The position numbers and the translations under genes are program-made. From assembly GCA_030430205.1 (NCBI GenBank), contig JAUIGE010000002.1, positions 62,001 to 126,000 on the forward strand: a DNA stretch of 64,000 nucleotides, in the 5' to 3' direction. Within the stretch, counting starts at the first letter, position 1; each line of letters begins with the position of its first letter. Shown one piece after another: positions 1 through 7,676 of this stretch. Below the pieces are notes generated by a model. That model was not told where the DNA came from, did not search any database, and saw only the letters and a program-made list of their open reading frames with translations. The DNA is from Bacteroidia bacterium (lineage in GTDB: Bacteria; Bacteroidota; Bacteroidia; J057).

Positions 1-190
1 AGATGATCCAAATCGCCATGGCGACTTCCGATAAGCCGATCAGGAAGGTGAGTTCGCTTGCATAGGCATCGCCCAGGATTACCGATACGATCTCCTGGTG
101 CCTCGGCACCAAATTTAGCACTTTGCAAAAAAGGCCATTGGCGAGCCAGACAAACGCTATGAAATAGCGGAGGAGGATGCGGAGGTTCAT
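1..190 (-). CDS. DoxX-like family membrane protein, C-terminus cut by window edge
   Basis: The minus strand from the ATG at 188-190 reads open to the window edge, giving 63 N-terminal residues. They begin MNLRILLRYFIAFVWLANG and contain FLIGLSEVAMAIWII. This pattern of hydrophobic segments with a polar CKVLNLVPRHQEIV stretch between them matches small DoxX-like integral membrane proteins, which usually have four helices. The rest of the gene lies outside the window, so length and ending cannot be judged. The family is mostly uncharacterised; a link to redox or quinone chemistry is known only for some relatives. The same-strand FG-GAP gene ends 114 bp upstream with a hairpin in between, so co-transcription is unlikely. 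Confidence 0.6.
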   Translation of the reverse strand, partial: MNLRILLRYFIAFVWLANGLFCKVLNLVPRHQEIVSVILGDAYASELTFLIGLSEVAMAIWII

Positions 191-223
191 GTAGGCATTT
201 TTATAGAAAAGGATGAAATAAAG

Positions 224-261
224 TGGGCGAAATGTAAGTGTTTTGCACCACATTTCGCCCA
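224..261 (-). terminator. Inverted repeat, probable terminator of the FG-GAP gene
   Basis: A perfect 12-bp inverted repeat (TGGGCGAAATGT at 224-235, ACATTTCGCCCA at 250-261) has a 14-nt loop. It lies about 40 nt beyond the stop of the minus-strand FG-GAP gene. On the minus strand the stem is followed by CACTTTATTTC, a weak T-rich tract. It also sits upstream of the DoxX-like gene, so a regulatory role there is possible. Confidence 0.5.
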
Positions 262-303
262 TGATAAATTTAGGAATCAGCCTCGGCTATCTTTTCGCTT
301 AAC

Positions 304-2058
304 TCACTCCACCACGATTTTTCCAAAAAATGTCTTTCCCTCTACCTGCCAATTCAGCAAGTAAACGCCTGACGGCAGTTCGGAGACATCCAGCCGAAAG
401 GAAGCGCGCCGGGCGCTTTCCTGCTGAATCAATTTCCCCTGGAAATCCATCAGGCGGAGGCTTCCGCCTTTCAACCCCAGCCCTTCGGGCAGGCTGATTT
501 CACAGACCGCTTTCGCTGGATTGGGCTGCGTGCGCAGTGCCTGGGCAGAGTCGATTTTGAACAATTCGTTCAGGCCGCTGCCGACATTCGATTGGGTGAT
601 CGAATAGATAGAATCTACTGCGAGATTGAGCAGGTAATCGGTATCGCCGGACGGCCAGTTGATTTTGACGGAGTCAATGCTGGTATTTTGTGCCAGGCCT
701 ACATGCACCCGCAGGGCGTTGTGGCCCATAAAGGTATTTTGGGCCGATATCTCCCGCTGCAACCAGCGGTCGATGCCGCCGATATGGGCCTTCACCCAGA
801 TCCGCGCGCCGATGGCGGAGGTATTGGAAGGCAATTTGCCTGTGAGATCAAACTGCACCCAGTGGTTGCCATTGCTCAGGTCATTTTGAAAAAGACCCCG
901 GTAGCCACTGCCGGAGGGATTGCTGTTGTTGCCGCCTACGGCAAAGAAATCGAGATCGCCATCTTCATCATAATCACCCAGTGTCAAGCCCGAAACCTGC
1001 CCGCCGGCATTGAGGAAAGGGCTGGCAATTTTTTGAAATTGGTGGTTGCCATTATTTTTAAAAATGCCCGCAGAGCTCAGCGTGCCCCCGGTGATGACGA
1101 CATCCTCATAGCCGTCATTGTCCAGATCGCCCCAACCATTGGAGAGCATGCTGTTGCCTGGGCCCATGATGAGGGCATTTTGCCGGGCGATAAAGGTGTC
1201 TTTGTCGCGCTCGTAGTAGCGGTTGAGCGCGGCTGACCAGTTGGTCAGGTACATGTCACGATCGCCGTCGAGATCGGTATCGATGAAGTTGTAGCATTGA
1301 CCATCTTGTGGTTCATTGAAAAAGGGAAGCTGGGTGTTTTTGATAAATCGCGGATAGCCCAGCTCTGCGAGCAGGTTGCGGTAAAAATGATCCGGACGCG
1401 CTGCTACTCCTCCAGGTCCACTGGCAAAAAAGAGGTCCTGATCGCCATCGTCATCATAATCTATCCAATGGCCCACCGTATAGTCTGCTGTTTCCGTGGA
1501 GAAATCAAAAGAGTCAATTTTGGTAAAAGTACCATCCCCATTATTTCCATAAAAAAGATTGCCGGTAGTGAAGCCATAATTGACAGGAACGGACCAGAGG
1601 GCGTCCATGTAGCCGTCATTGTTCCAATCTCCCAGTGAGGCCGACCAGGCGCGCAGGCTGCCGCTGGGCTCTGGATCAAAGGAAGTAAAATTGCCGTTGC
1701 CGTCGTTGAAGTAGATGCGGCTATCCAGGTTGTAACTGTGCAGACAGTCAACGGTGCCATCGGCATTTATATCCGCCCAGCTGAGGCTGGTCTGGTTTCC
1801 CTGAAACATGCCGGGGGTGCCTTTGCTGGTGAAATTGCCCTTGCCATCATTTAAAAAAATGACCCCGGCACCTGCCACTGTCAGGTCGAGATCGCCGTCG
1901 GCGTCCACATCTATCCAGGCACAGCCCCGATAGTGGCCGCTCATGTTGCGGGTGTTGATGGGATTGGTCGCATCTGTGATGCGTGTGAAAGTCTGGGCAC
2001 TCAGCCCGGAGCTCAGCAAAAGGGCCAGCGCAAGGCCCCACATAGGTTGAAATTTCAT
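304..2058 (-). CDS. Secreted FG-GAP/VCBS repeat protein with ASPIC/UnbV domain and T9SS tail (CRTAC1-like)
   Basis: A 584-aa protein. I start it at the ATG at 2056-2058 because MKFQPMWGLALALLLSSGLSAQ is a clean Sec signal peptide; an upstream in-frame extension to 2121 adds nothing plausible. The body carries repeated FG-GAP calcium-binding motifs (DVDADGDLD, DINADGTVD, DWNNDGYMD, DYDDDGDQD, DTDLDGDRD, DLDNDGYED, DYDEDGDLD) expected to build a beta-propeller. Around residues 430-490 comes an ASPIC/UnbV segment (LREISAQNTFMGHN-like, then VKINWPSGDTDYL). The last ~80 residues, starting near TQPNPAKAVCEISL and ending GVYLLNWQVEGKTFFGKIVVE-like, form a type A T9SS sorting domain. It is probably exported and anchored at the cell surface or released. 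The ligand is unknown. It stands alone, with the AraC regulator 100 bp upstream on the same strand. Confidence 0.9.
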   Translation of the reverse strand: MKFQPMWGLALALLLSSGLSAQTFTRITDATNPINTRNMSGHYRGCAWIDVDADGDLDLTVAGAGVIFLNDGKGNFTSKGTPGMFQGNQTSLSWADINADGTVDCLHSYNLDSRIYFNDGNGNFTSFDPEPSGSLRAWSASLGDWNNDGYMDALWSVPVNYGFTTGNLFYGNNGDGTFTKIDSFDFSTETADYTVGHWIDYDDDGDQDLFFASGPGGVAARPDHFYRNLLAELGYPRFIKNTQLPFFNEPQDGQCYNFIDTDLDGDRDMYLTNWSAALNRYYERDKDTFIARQNALIMGPGNSMLSNGWGDLDNDGYEDVVITGGTLSSAGIFKNNGNHQFQKIASPFLNAGGQVSGLTLGDYDEDGDLDFFAVGGNNSNPSGSGYRGLFQNDLSNGNHWVQFDLTGKLPSNTSAIGARIWVKAHIGGIDRWLQREISAQNTFMGHNALRVHVGLAQNTSIDSVKINWPSGDTDYLLNLAVDSIYSITQSNVGSGLNELFKIDSAQALRTQPNPAKAVCEISLPEGLGLKGGSLRLMDFQGKLIQQESARRASFRLDVSELPSGVYLLNWQVEGKTFFGKIVVE

Positions 2059-2158
2059 GATGAAAAAGGTTAGTTTTTGGACAAAAAAGATTGCCTGCAC
2101 GCATACCGCGCAGCTTTTCAAAAATCAACATGAATCAGCAGTGATGCTTCCGAAATGA

Positions 2159-3286
2159 TCATTCCGGAAGAGATTCTCCCCTCTTTACTTTCTTATTCTT
2201 ACTTCCTTGTTCATTATTTGTACTTCCAAAGGCCGCCGGTGTCAGTCCCATCTCCCGCTTAAACACATCATAAAAAGTTGAAATACTTCGAAAGCCAGAC
2301 TGGTAGCCCGCCTCTTTGGCGCTCAGCCCCTGGCTGAGCAGCTCGCATGCGTGTGCCACGCGGTAGCGGTTGATCCATTCGGAAAAGGAAAGGCCAAAGG
2401 CCTGATTGACAGCTTGCGAAAGCTGTTGGGGGCTGAGATTGAGTTCCGCAGCGAGCTGGGGGAGGCGGAGGTTTTCCTGGAGAAAAATATTTTTTTCCTC
2501 TACAAAATCCTGGATTTGCTTTGCGAGCAGTTGCGATTGGTTTTCATTGAGCGGAGAGCTGGCGTATTTCTTTTTGGGAGAAATAAGCTGTTGGATAAAA
2601 AAGAATTCGGGCCGATGAAAGCTCATGCTTGCCATGCTAAAAATGGCGATCGTCATCGCCAGAGAAATCATATAGTCCCATTCGCTATTGAAAAAGGAAA
2701 ACCTTACCAAAATAAAATAGGACAACTGGGCGAGCCAGAAGAAGGCAAAAAGCCCTAAAACCTGCCTTTCGAGGCGGCTCTGTTCTTTCTTTCGCCAGAG
2801 CAGCCAGGCTGCTGTCATCATATACAGCAGCTGATGCCCCAGCAACAGCCAGGGAGTCTGTAGCCATCCCAGCCGCAGGCTGCGGCCGAGTTGACTTGAG
2901 AAGACGGAATGCTGTTGCAGATGGGCAAATTTTTCTGCCGTAGGCAGGAGCGCAAAAGGTATCCAGCTCAGAAGCAGCAATGCTGCCGGGAGGAAATGAA
3001 GAGCAGTCACTCCCTTTATTTTTCCTTTTTGTACAAAAAGCAGCAATAAGGGCCCATAGCAATAGGTCCAAATCCTCCAGAGGCTTTCCATATGGGGAAA
3101 TTGCTGTCGGTGATGTGACCAATAAATCACATACTCGATAAGGGTAAGGGAGAAAAGGCTCAGGATAAAAATCAGCGGCTTGCTTCCGCTTTTCAGCTTG
3201 CCTGGTCGCATCAGCAGCATCATGCTAAAAAACAGGCCAATGCCTGCGGCAAATGCAAAAAATAGCCAAAAGATACTGTCTACCAT
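2159..3286 (-). CDS. Membrane-anchored AraC-family transcriptional regulator
   Basis: A 375-aa protein. The first ~235 residues contain about seven hydrophobic segments (such as IFWLFFAFAAGIGLFFSMMLL and FIFILSLFSLTLIEYVIYW-like stretches). A C-terminal AraC-type double helix-turn-helix follows from about residue 260, with LPQLAAELNLSPQQLSQAVNQAFG, then EAGYQSGFRSISTFYDVFKREMGLTP. This architecture is common in Bacteroidota: the membrane part is presumed to sense a signal and control the attached DNA-binding domain, but no ligand can be read from sequence. The start at 3286 places MVDSIFWLFF at the first helix. The neighbouring secreted FG-GAP gene downstream is a possible target, inferred only from adjacency. 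Confidence 0.88.
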   Translation of the reverse strand: MVDSIFWLFFAFAAGIGLFFSMMLLMRPGKLKSGSKPLIFILSLFSLTLIEYVIYWSHHRQQFPHMESLWRIWTYCYGPLLLLFVQKGKIKGVTALHFLPAALLLLSWIPFALLPTAEKFAHLQQHSVFSSQLGRSLRLGWLQTPWLLLGHQLLYMMTAAWLLWRKKEQSRLERQVLGLFAFFWLAQLSYFILVRFSFFNSEWDYMISLAMTIAIFSMASMSFHRPEFFFIQQLISPKKKYASSPLNENQSQLLAKQIQDFVEEKNIFLQENLRLPQLAAELNLSPQQLSQAVNQAFGLSFSEWINRYRVAHACELLSQGLSAKEAGYQSGFRSISTFYDVFKREMGLTPAAFGSTNNEQGSKNKKVKRGESLPE

Positions 3287-3332
3287 GTGTTGATGTTAGC
3301 GGTGAAAATATCGGCTGATGCTTTGGGTAGTA

Positions 3333-3659
3333 CTATTTGGGCGATTGCTTCAGTAGCTCTTCGAGCGCATCGAGATGCGCTTCAAAGGCTTTGCGCCCTG
3401 TCTGGGTAACGCGGTAAGTGGTGTGTGGTTTCCTCTTGATAAATTCTTTTTTATCCTCCACAAATTCATGCTTCATCAATGCCTTGAGATGACTGGCGAG
3501 GTTGCCATCGGTTATCTCCTGATCGGGTGTACTGAGGGCTTCCTTCATGGCACTATAATGCACCCAATCATTTACCATGAGCAAAGACATGATGCCCAGG
3601 CGTATGCGATTTTCAAATTGCTTATTGAGGTTGGCTAAAAAGGTGTAATCCTGCTTCAA
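3333..3659 (-). CDS. Winged-helix transcriptional regulator, TTG start coupled to the upstream gene
   Basis: A 108-aa winged-helix DNA-binding protein. The frame is open further upstream, but that extension runs antiparallel in sense to a real membrane gene and looks spurious. The likely start is TTG at 3657-3659, whose last two bases overlap the TGA stop of the membrane gene (TTGA), an arrangement typical of translational coupling. The product begins LKQDYTFLANLNKQFENRIRLG, followed by a recognition region TDGNLASHLKALMKHEFVE and a basic wing KKEFIKRKPHTTYRVTQTGRKAF. This matches the small one-domain regulators (HTH_34-like) that pair with membrane proteins in Bacteroidota. It probably represses its own operon; the effector is unknown. 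Confidence 0.82.
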   Translation of the reverse strand: MKQDYTFLANLNKQFENRIRLGIMSLLMVNDWVHYSAMKEALSTPDQEITDGNLASHLKALMKHEFVEDKKEFIKRKPHTTYRVTQTGRKAFEAHLDALEELLKQSPK

Positions 3660-4291
3660 CGTTCGTATTTTAAGTACATGGCGACGCCATAAACAATGTG
3701 CAACAGGCCAAAACCGATGGCCCAGATCAACAAACCATAGTTCAGCACCATGCCGCCGATCAGGCCGAGTAGTATCTCGCTGAGGCCCAGCCAGCGGATT
3801 TCCGGGAAGGTATATTTGCTGGCATTGAGCAGCGCCAGCCCATAAAATATCAGCGTAGCTGATGCCACGATGGCACCATAGCCGTGCCATGCCAGCAAGA
3901 TGCAAAAAATCCCGCCCGCTCCCAGCGGGAGCATGATGCTGCTCAGCACGCGCTTCGCGCTGGAATTCCAGACCGGTAGCTGGCGCTTGCGCGCCATGCG
4001 GATGGAAAAAAAAGATGCCGAGGCGGAAGCCGCCACGAAAATCAATATCGCCAGGCCGAGCAGGCGGCCAAAAGGCCCCCCTCGCATTTCCTCACGCAGA
4101 TATGCTGCGTTTTTGACTTCTCCCATCAGACCCAGGTCTGTCAGGTACTGCCAGGCCACCCACGCGCCCAAAAGCGCGATGATACCGGCGCTCACGCCGG
4201 AGAGACCACTCAGCGAGATAAATTTGGTCGATCGCTCCATGATCGACCGTATCTCGGAGATATCTTTCAGATGGTCTTTCAGATCAGGCAT
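3656..4291 (-). CDS. Integral membrane protein paired with winged-helix regulator
   Basis: A 211-aa membrane protein of unknown function. A polar N-terminus (MPDLKDHLKDISEIRSIMER) precedes about five hydrophobic helices, including GLSGVSAGIIALLGAWVAW and LLGLIGGMVLNYGLLIWAIGFG. No catalytic motif was seen. It overlaps the winged-helix regulator by four bases, so the two are co-translated, and such pairs recur in this phylum. A sensor or partner role for the regulator is inferred from this arrangement alone. It starts 12 bp beyond the same-strand solute-binding lipoprotein gene's low-coordinate end, with that gene transcribed after it. Confidence 0.8.
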   Translation of the reverse strand: MPDLKDHLKDISEIRSIMERSTKFISLSGLSGVSAGIIALLGAWVAWQYLTDLGLMGEVKNAAYLREEMRGGPFGRLLGLAILIFVAASASASFFSIRMARKRQLPVWNSSAKRVLSSIMLPLGAGGIFCILLAWHGYGAIVASATLIFYGLALLNASKYTFPEIRWLGLSEILLGLIGGMVLNYGLLIWAIGFGLLHIVYGVAMYLKYER

Positions 4292-4302
4292 AAGGGATTG
4301 AG

Positions 4303-6048
4303 TTAGTCTTCCAATGCATTGAGAAAAACATAAGGGGAAATATCCACGGCGCTGCGGTCTTTGATGCGCTTGTGCAGGGCCATATTGGTGGCCAGGTTAC
4401 AGATGAAGGTGACGGGATGCTCATCATAGATTTTTTCCTGCAACTCCATCACCATCGGCCTCCGCTTTTCCGGATTTATTTCCTGATTGGATTTATCTAT
4501 CAAAGCATCTATCTCCACATTGCCAAAGTTCATGTAGTTGCTACCTCCAGCGATGCCCGATGTATGCCAGTGCTGCTGGAAGTCATAGGGCAGATAGGAG
4601 GGAGAAAATGCAGAAAGCACCACTTCAAAATTGTGGGTGGACATGGGTTGCACGGTGGAGGAAACGGGATTGCTTTCCAGGTCTATGCCCACATTGCGGG
4701 CCTGGTATATGATGCGCTGCACGATGTCCTCAGCCAGTTGGCTGCTGCGGTAGGTGAGCCTGGCCGAGAGCGGCACCCAGGCGCCATTGATCATTTTTTC
4801 CCTGCTGCCGTTGCCGTCATGGTCTACCCATCCTGCTGCTTCCAGCAGGGCTTTGGCGCTGTCTGGCGCGAAAGGCAAAGGCTTGAGGCTTTTGTTGTAG
4901 TCCGGGCTTTTGATGGGAACGGGCGATGCTATGCGGGGTACTTTTCCGGCGTAGAAATCCTGGATGATTTCATCGGCCGGGACGACCAGTCCCATGGCGA
5001 GGCGCACGTTTTTTTCCTGAAAAGCAGGGCATAGCCCGCTGCTGGGCCGCATATTGTATCCCAAAAACATTTGGGATGGGCGCAGAAAAGAAACCAGTTC
5101 AAACTGTGTTTGAAAGGCCGAATCATTTTCCAGCTTATTGATCATATCGGTCGTCATCCGAAGGGCCACATCTACTTCGTCCTGCTTCAGTTGAAGCTCT
5201 ATGGCCGCGGGGTCCGCGATGGTTTTGAAAATGATGCGGTCAGGTCCCTGGGCAAACATTTTACCTGCCTTTTTGGCTCCCCAGTAATTTTCCCGCTTTT
5301 TGAGGATAATTTGCTGCTCAGGCAGCCACTCTTCCACTACATAAGGCCCTGTGGTGCCTTTCAGAAAGTTGGGATCACTGCCGTATTTCCCGTCATTAAA
5401 CTCCCTGCCCCAGGCCTGTACCTCGGGATCGTCTCCGACCTTGCTGTTGGGGTCGAGTACCTGCTCCACGCTGTATTTTCCCAACTTATCTTCCGGGTCA
5501 AAAAAGCGTTTGTCCATGATCGGCAGGTCATCCATGAGGAAGGGATTGTTGATGTAATTGGATTTCATCACCAGGCGAAAGCTTCTGGGGTCGCCCTTCA
5601 CCCTTTGCAATTCTTTGATGTAAATGCTGAAAAAGCCCCGCAGCGCCTGCTCCTGTGTGACAGATGAGCAGCCCGCCTTGAGGGAAAAAGCCACATCTTC
5701 TACCGTGATCGGCTTCCCGTCATCCCAGGCTGCGGCCGGGTCTATGGTGTAGGTGTACAAAAGGCCATCATCTGAAATCTCCGGCACCGCCGCCGCAATA
5801 ACAGGCGCCAGCAGGTAGGTTTCCGGATTTAACTTGGTCAGGCATTGTGCCGTGAAAAAATTGATCTGCTGCGCCATGGCGCTGGTCAGCGAATTGATGG
5901 GATGTAAATTGGGCGGTTGCGCGCCGATCTGGGCCACAAAAGTATTGCCCCGCTTGTGGGGCGGGTCGCTTTCCGCTGGAGCTTCATCCTGACAAGCCCC
6001 AAAAACAAAAAGCACCGAAATCAACAAAATAAGATGACGTAGAGGCAT
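4303..6048 (-). CDS. ABC-type peptide/solute-binding lipoprotein, family 5 (OppA/DppA-like)
   Basis: A 581-aa extracytoplasmic solute-binding protein. The signal MPLRHLILLISVLFVFGAC ends in a lipobox, so Cys19 is probably lipidated. Family-5 features follow: a QPPNLHPINSLTSAMAQ start of the mature fold, YTYTIDPAAAWDDGKPITVEDVAFSL, and GTTGPYVVEEWLPEQQIILKKRENYWG. It is a clear paralogue of the lipoprotein at 61651-63390, sharing collinear motifs throughout. Neither copy has permease or ATPase genes beside it, so the transport partner is elsewhere or the protein works outside classical ABC uptake. Peptides are the usual ligand of the family; specificity here is not readable. Confidence 0.88.
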   Translation of the reverse strand: MPLRHLILLISVLFVFGACQDEAPAESDPPHKRGNTFVAQIGAQPPNLHPINSLTSAMAQQINFFTAQCLTKLNPETYLLAPVIAAAVPEISDDGLLYTYTIDPAAAWDDGKPITVEDVAFSLKAGCSSVTQEQALRGFFSIYIKELQRVKGDPRSFRLVMKSNYINNPFLMDDLPIMDKRFFDPEDKLGKYSVEQVLDPNSKVGDDPEVQAWGREFNDGKYGSDPNFLKGTTGPYVVEEWLPEQQIILKKRENYWGAKKAGKMFAQGPDRIIFKTIADPAAIELQLKQDEVDVALRMTTDMINKLENDSAFQTQFELVSFLRPSQMFLGYNMRPSSGLCPAFQEKNVRLAMGLVVPADEIIQDFYAGKVPRIASPVPIKSPDYNKSLKPLPFAPDSAKALLEAAGWVDHDGNGSREKMINGAWVPLSARLTYRSSQLAEDIVQRIIYQARNVGIDLESNPVSSTVQPMSTHNFEVVLSAFSPSYLPYDFQQHWHTSGIAGGSNYMNFGNVEIDALIDKSNQEINPEKRRPMVMELQEKIYDEHPVTFICNLATNMALHKRIKDRSAVDISPYVFLNALED

Positions 6049-6202
6049 AGAAATGATTTTTTGATAGAAAGAATTGACTTTGCAATCAAATTACCAAATC
6101 TTTTGAAAAGATTACGAAAAGAGGGGGAAGGATTGGTTTTTCTTCTCAGTCAGTAATATCAGGAAGGCTGAGAAAAAGACAATTTAGGGAAAGCGATGAA
6201 TG

Positions 6203-6289
6203 TTTGCCCTTACTTTTTTAAATATTTGCTAGAAGTTTGCCCTTACTTTTTGAAATTTTTGACTATATTTTGCCCTTACTTTTTTAAAT
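6203..6289. repeat. Three direct repeats at exact 33-bp spacing
   Basis: Three nearly identical 21-bp units lie at 6203-6223, 6236-6256 and 6269-6289. Each has the core TTTGCCCTTAC followed by a run of five or six T and then AAAT or GAAAT. The start-to-start distance is exactly 33 bp both times, about three helical turns, so all copies face the same side of the DNA. The array ends 33 bp before the DUF4143 ATPase start. It could bind a protein as an operator or iteron set, or mark a recombination boundary. Confidence 0.85.
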
Positions 6290-6322
6290 TCATTCTTAAA
6301 TATATGACAAAGCGGTTTATAA

Positions 6323-7666
6323 ATGATCAGAAAAATCCATGAAAACCTTCTCTTTTGGAAGGGAAATATTAACAGAAAAGTATTACTTCTAAGAGGTGCA
6401 AGACAAGTAGGTAAAACCTGGTCAGCCAGGCATTTGGGAAAAGAATTTGACTACTTTTTAGAAATTAATTTTGAATTCGATCGAGAAGTTCATGCTTTCT
6501 TTGAAAGTAGCCTCGACCCAGATGATCTTATCCTTAATCTTTCTGCTTACTACAAGATTCCAATAGAAGAGGGCAAAACGCTCCTATTTTTGGATGAAAT
6601 ACAAGCTTGTGTTTCTGCGATTTCTTCCCTTCGTTTTTTTTATGAACGAAAACCGAATCTCCATGTCTTAGCTGCTGGTTCTCTCTTAGAATTTGCACTG
6701 GAAGAATTACCTTCTTTTGGCGTAGGAAGAATAGAGTCACTTTGGATGTATCCGATGTCTTTCGATGAATTTCTATTAGCAAAAGGCGAAGAGAGATTAC
6801 TAGAAATAAAAGCAGCAGCAAGTCCTTCAAAACCTTTACATGCAGCTTTTCATCAAAAGCTATTAACCTATTTAAGACAATTTATGATATTAGGTGGATT
6901 GCCAGAGGTAGTCAAAACATTTATTCAGACAAATAATTTTGAGCCTGCTTTTAGGCTTTTGGACCAACTCATCGTGGGCCTGGATGATGATTTTACCAAA
7001 TACAAAAAGCATGTTTCTGTATTTCTGTTGCGAACTATTTTTGAATCGGTCGTTCATCAAACAGGAAATAAATTTATCCTATCTCATGCTGCTCAGGAGG
7101 CAAATCATCTACAAATCAAGGAAGCATTGCAATTGTTGGAAAAGGCAGGATTAATTTACCGGGTATACCATAGCGCTGGAAATGGAATTCCTTTAGGTGG
7201 AGAGGTAAATTTGAGAAAGTTTAAGTTCATGCTATTCGATCATGGGATGTTTCAAAGAATATTAGGGTTGAAAATTTCCCAATTATTGATCCCTACAGAT
7301 TACACCAGTATTTTCAAGGGAAACCTGGCGGAATTATTTGCTGCATTAGAGCTTATCAAATATGAGGACCCTTTTCGACGAGCACAATTATTTTATTGGC
7401 AAAAGGAAAAAAAATCGAGTAATGCGGAGGTCGATTTTCTATTGCAGTTCAATCACGAAGTAACCCCCTTAGAAGTCAAAGCAGGCACACAGGGTAAAAT
7501 GCAAAGCCTTCGCTTATTTATGGAAGAAAAACGAAGTAATCTAGGGTTTCGAACCTCTATGGAAAATTTTGGAGAATACGATTCTATACAGATTGTGCCT
7601 TTATATGGGCTTTCTTATTTGGGGGATAGCAGAGTGTCGAGGAAGCTCAAAGAAGAAAAAGTTTGA
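6323..7666 (+). CDS. AAA_14/DUF4143 ATPase with C-terminal PD-(D/E)XK-like domain
   Basis: A 447-aa protein. Walker A is GARQVGKT at residues 25-32 and Walker B is LLFLDEIQ near 87-94, in the pattern of AAA_14 ATPases. A DUF4143 C-terminal half follows with a nuclease-fold-like signature, AEVDFLL near residues 368-374 and PLEVKAG near 384-390. Relatives are widespread, often in many copies per genome, and their role is unsettled. The gene is visibly richer in A and T than its neighbours, stands alone, and is preceded by three 33-bp-spaced direct repeats. These are signs consistent with horizontal acquisition. It converges on the ABC-aminopeptidase gene with only 10 bp between the stops. Confidence 0.9.
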   Translation: MIRKIHENLLFWKGNINRKVLLLRGARQVGKTWSARHLGKEFDYFLEINFEFDREVHAFFESSLDPDDLILNLSAYYKIPIEEGKTLLFLDEIQACVSAISSLRFFYERKPNLHVLAAGSLLEFALEELPSFGVGRIESLWMYPMSFDEFLLAKGEERLLEIKAAASPSKPLHAAFHQKLLTYLRQFMILGGLPEVVKTFIQTNNFEPAFRLLDQLIVGLDDDFTKYKKHVSVFLLRTIFESVVHQTGNKFILSHAAQEANHLQIKEALQLLEKAGLIYRVYHSAGNGIPLGGEVNLRKFKFMLFDHGMFQRILGLKISQLLIPTDYTSIFKGNLAELFAALELIKYEDPFRRAQLFYWQKEKKSSNAEVDFLLQFNHEVTPLEVKAGTQGKMQSLRLFMEEKRSNLGFRTSMENFGEYDSIQIVPLYGLSYLGDSRVSRKLKEEKV

Positions 7667-7676
7667 GTACGATGCT

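Noticed and set aside
592-1236. Long open frame antisense to the FG-GAP gene
   Set aside because: It mirrors the repetitive Asp/Gly coding of the opposite strand and has no family features.
6203-6289. CRISPR array made of the three 33-bp-spaced repeats
   Set aside because: Only three 21-bp units with 12-bp AT-rich gaps, no cas genes, and the repeats have no spacer-length variation of the CRISPR kind.
6060-7676. Insertion sequence or transposon around the DUF4143 gene
   Set aside because: No transposase, no terminal inverted repeats and no target-site duplication were found; only AT bias and direct repeats support transfer.
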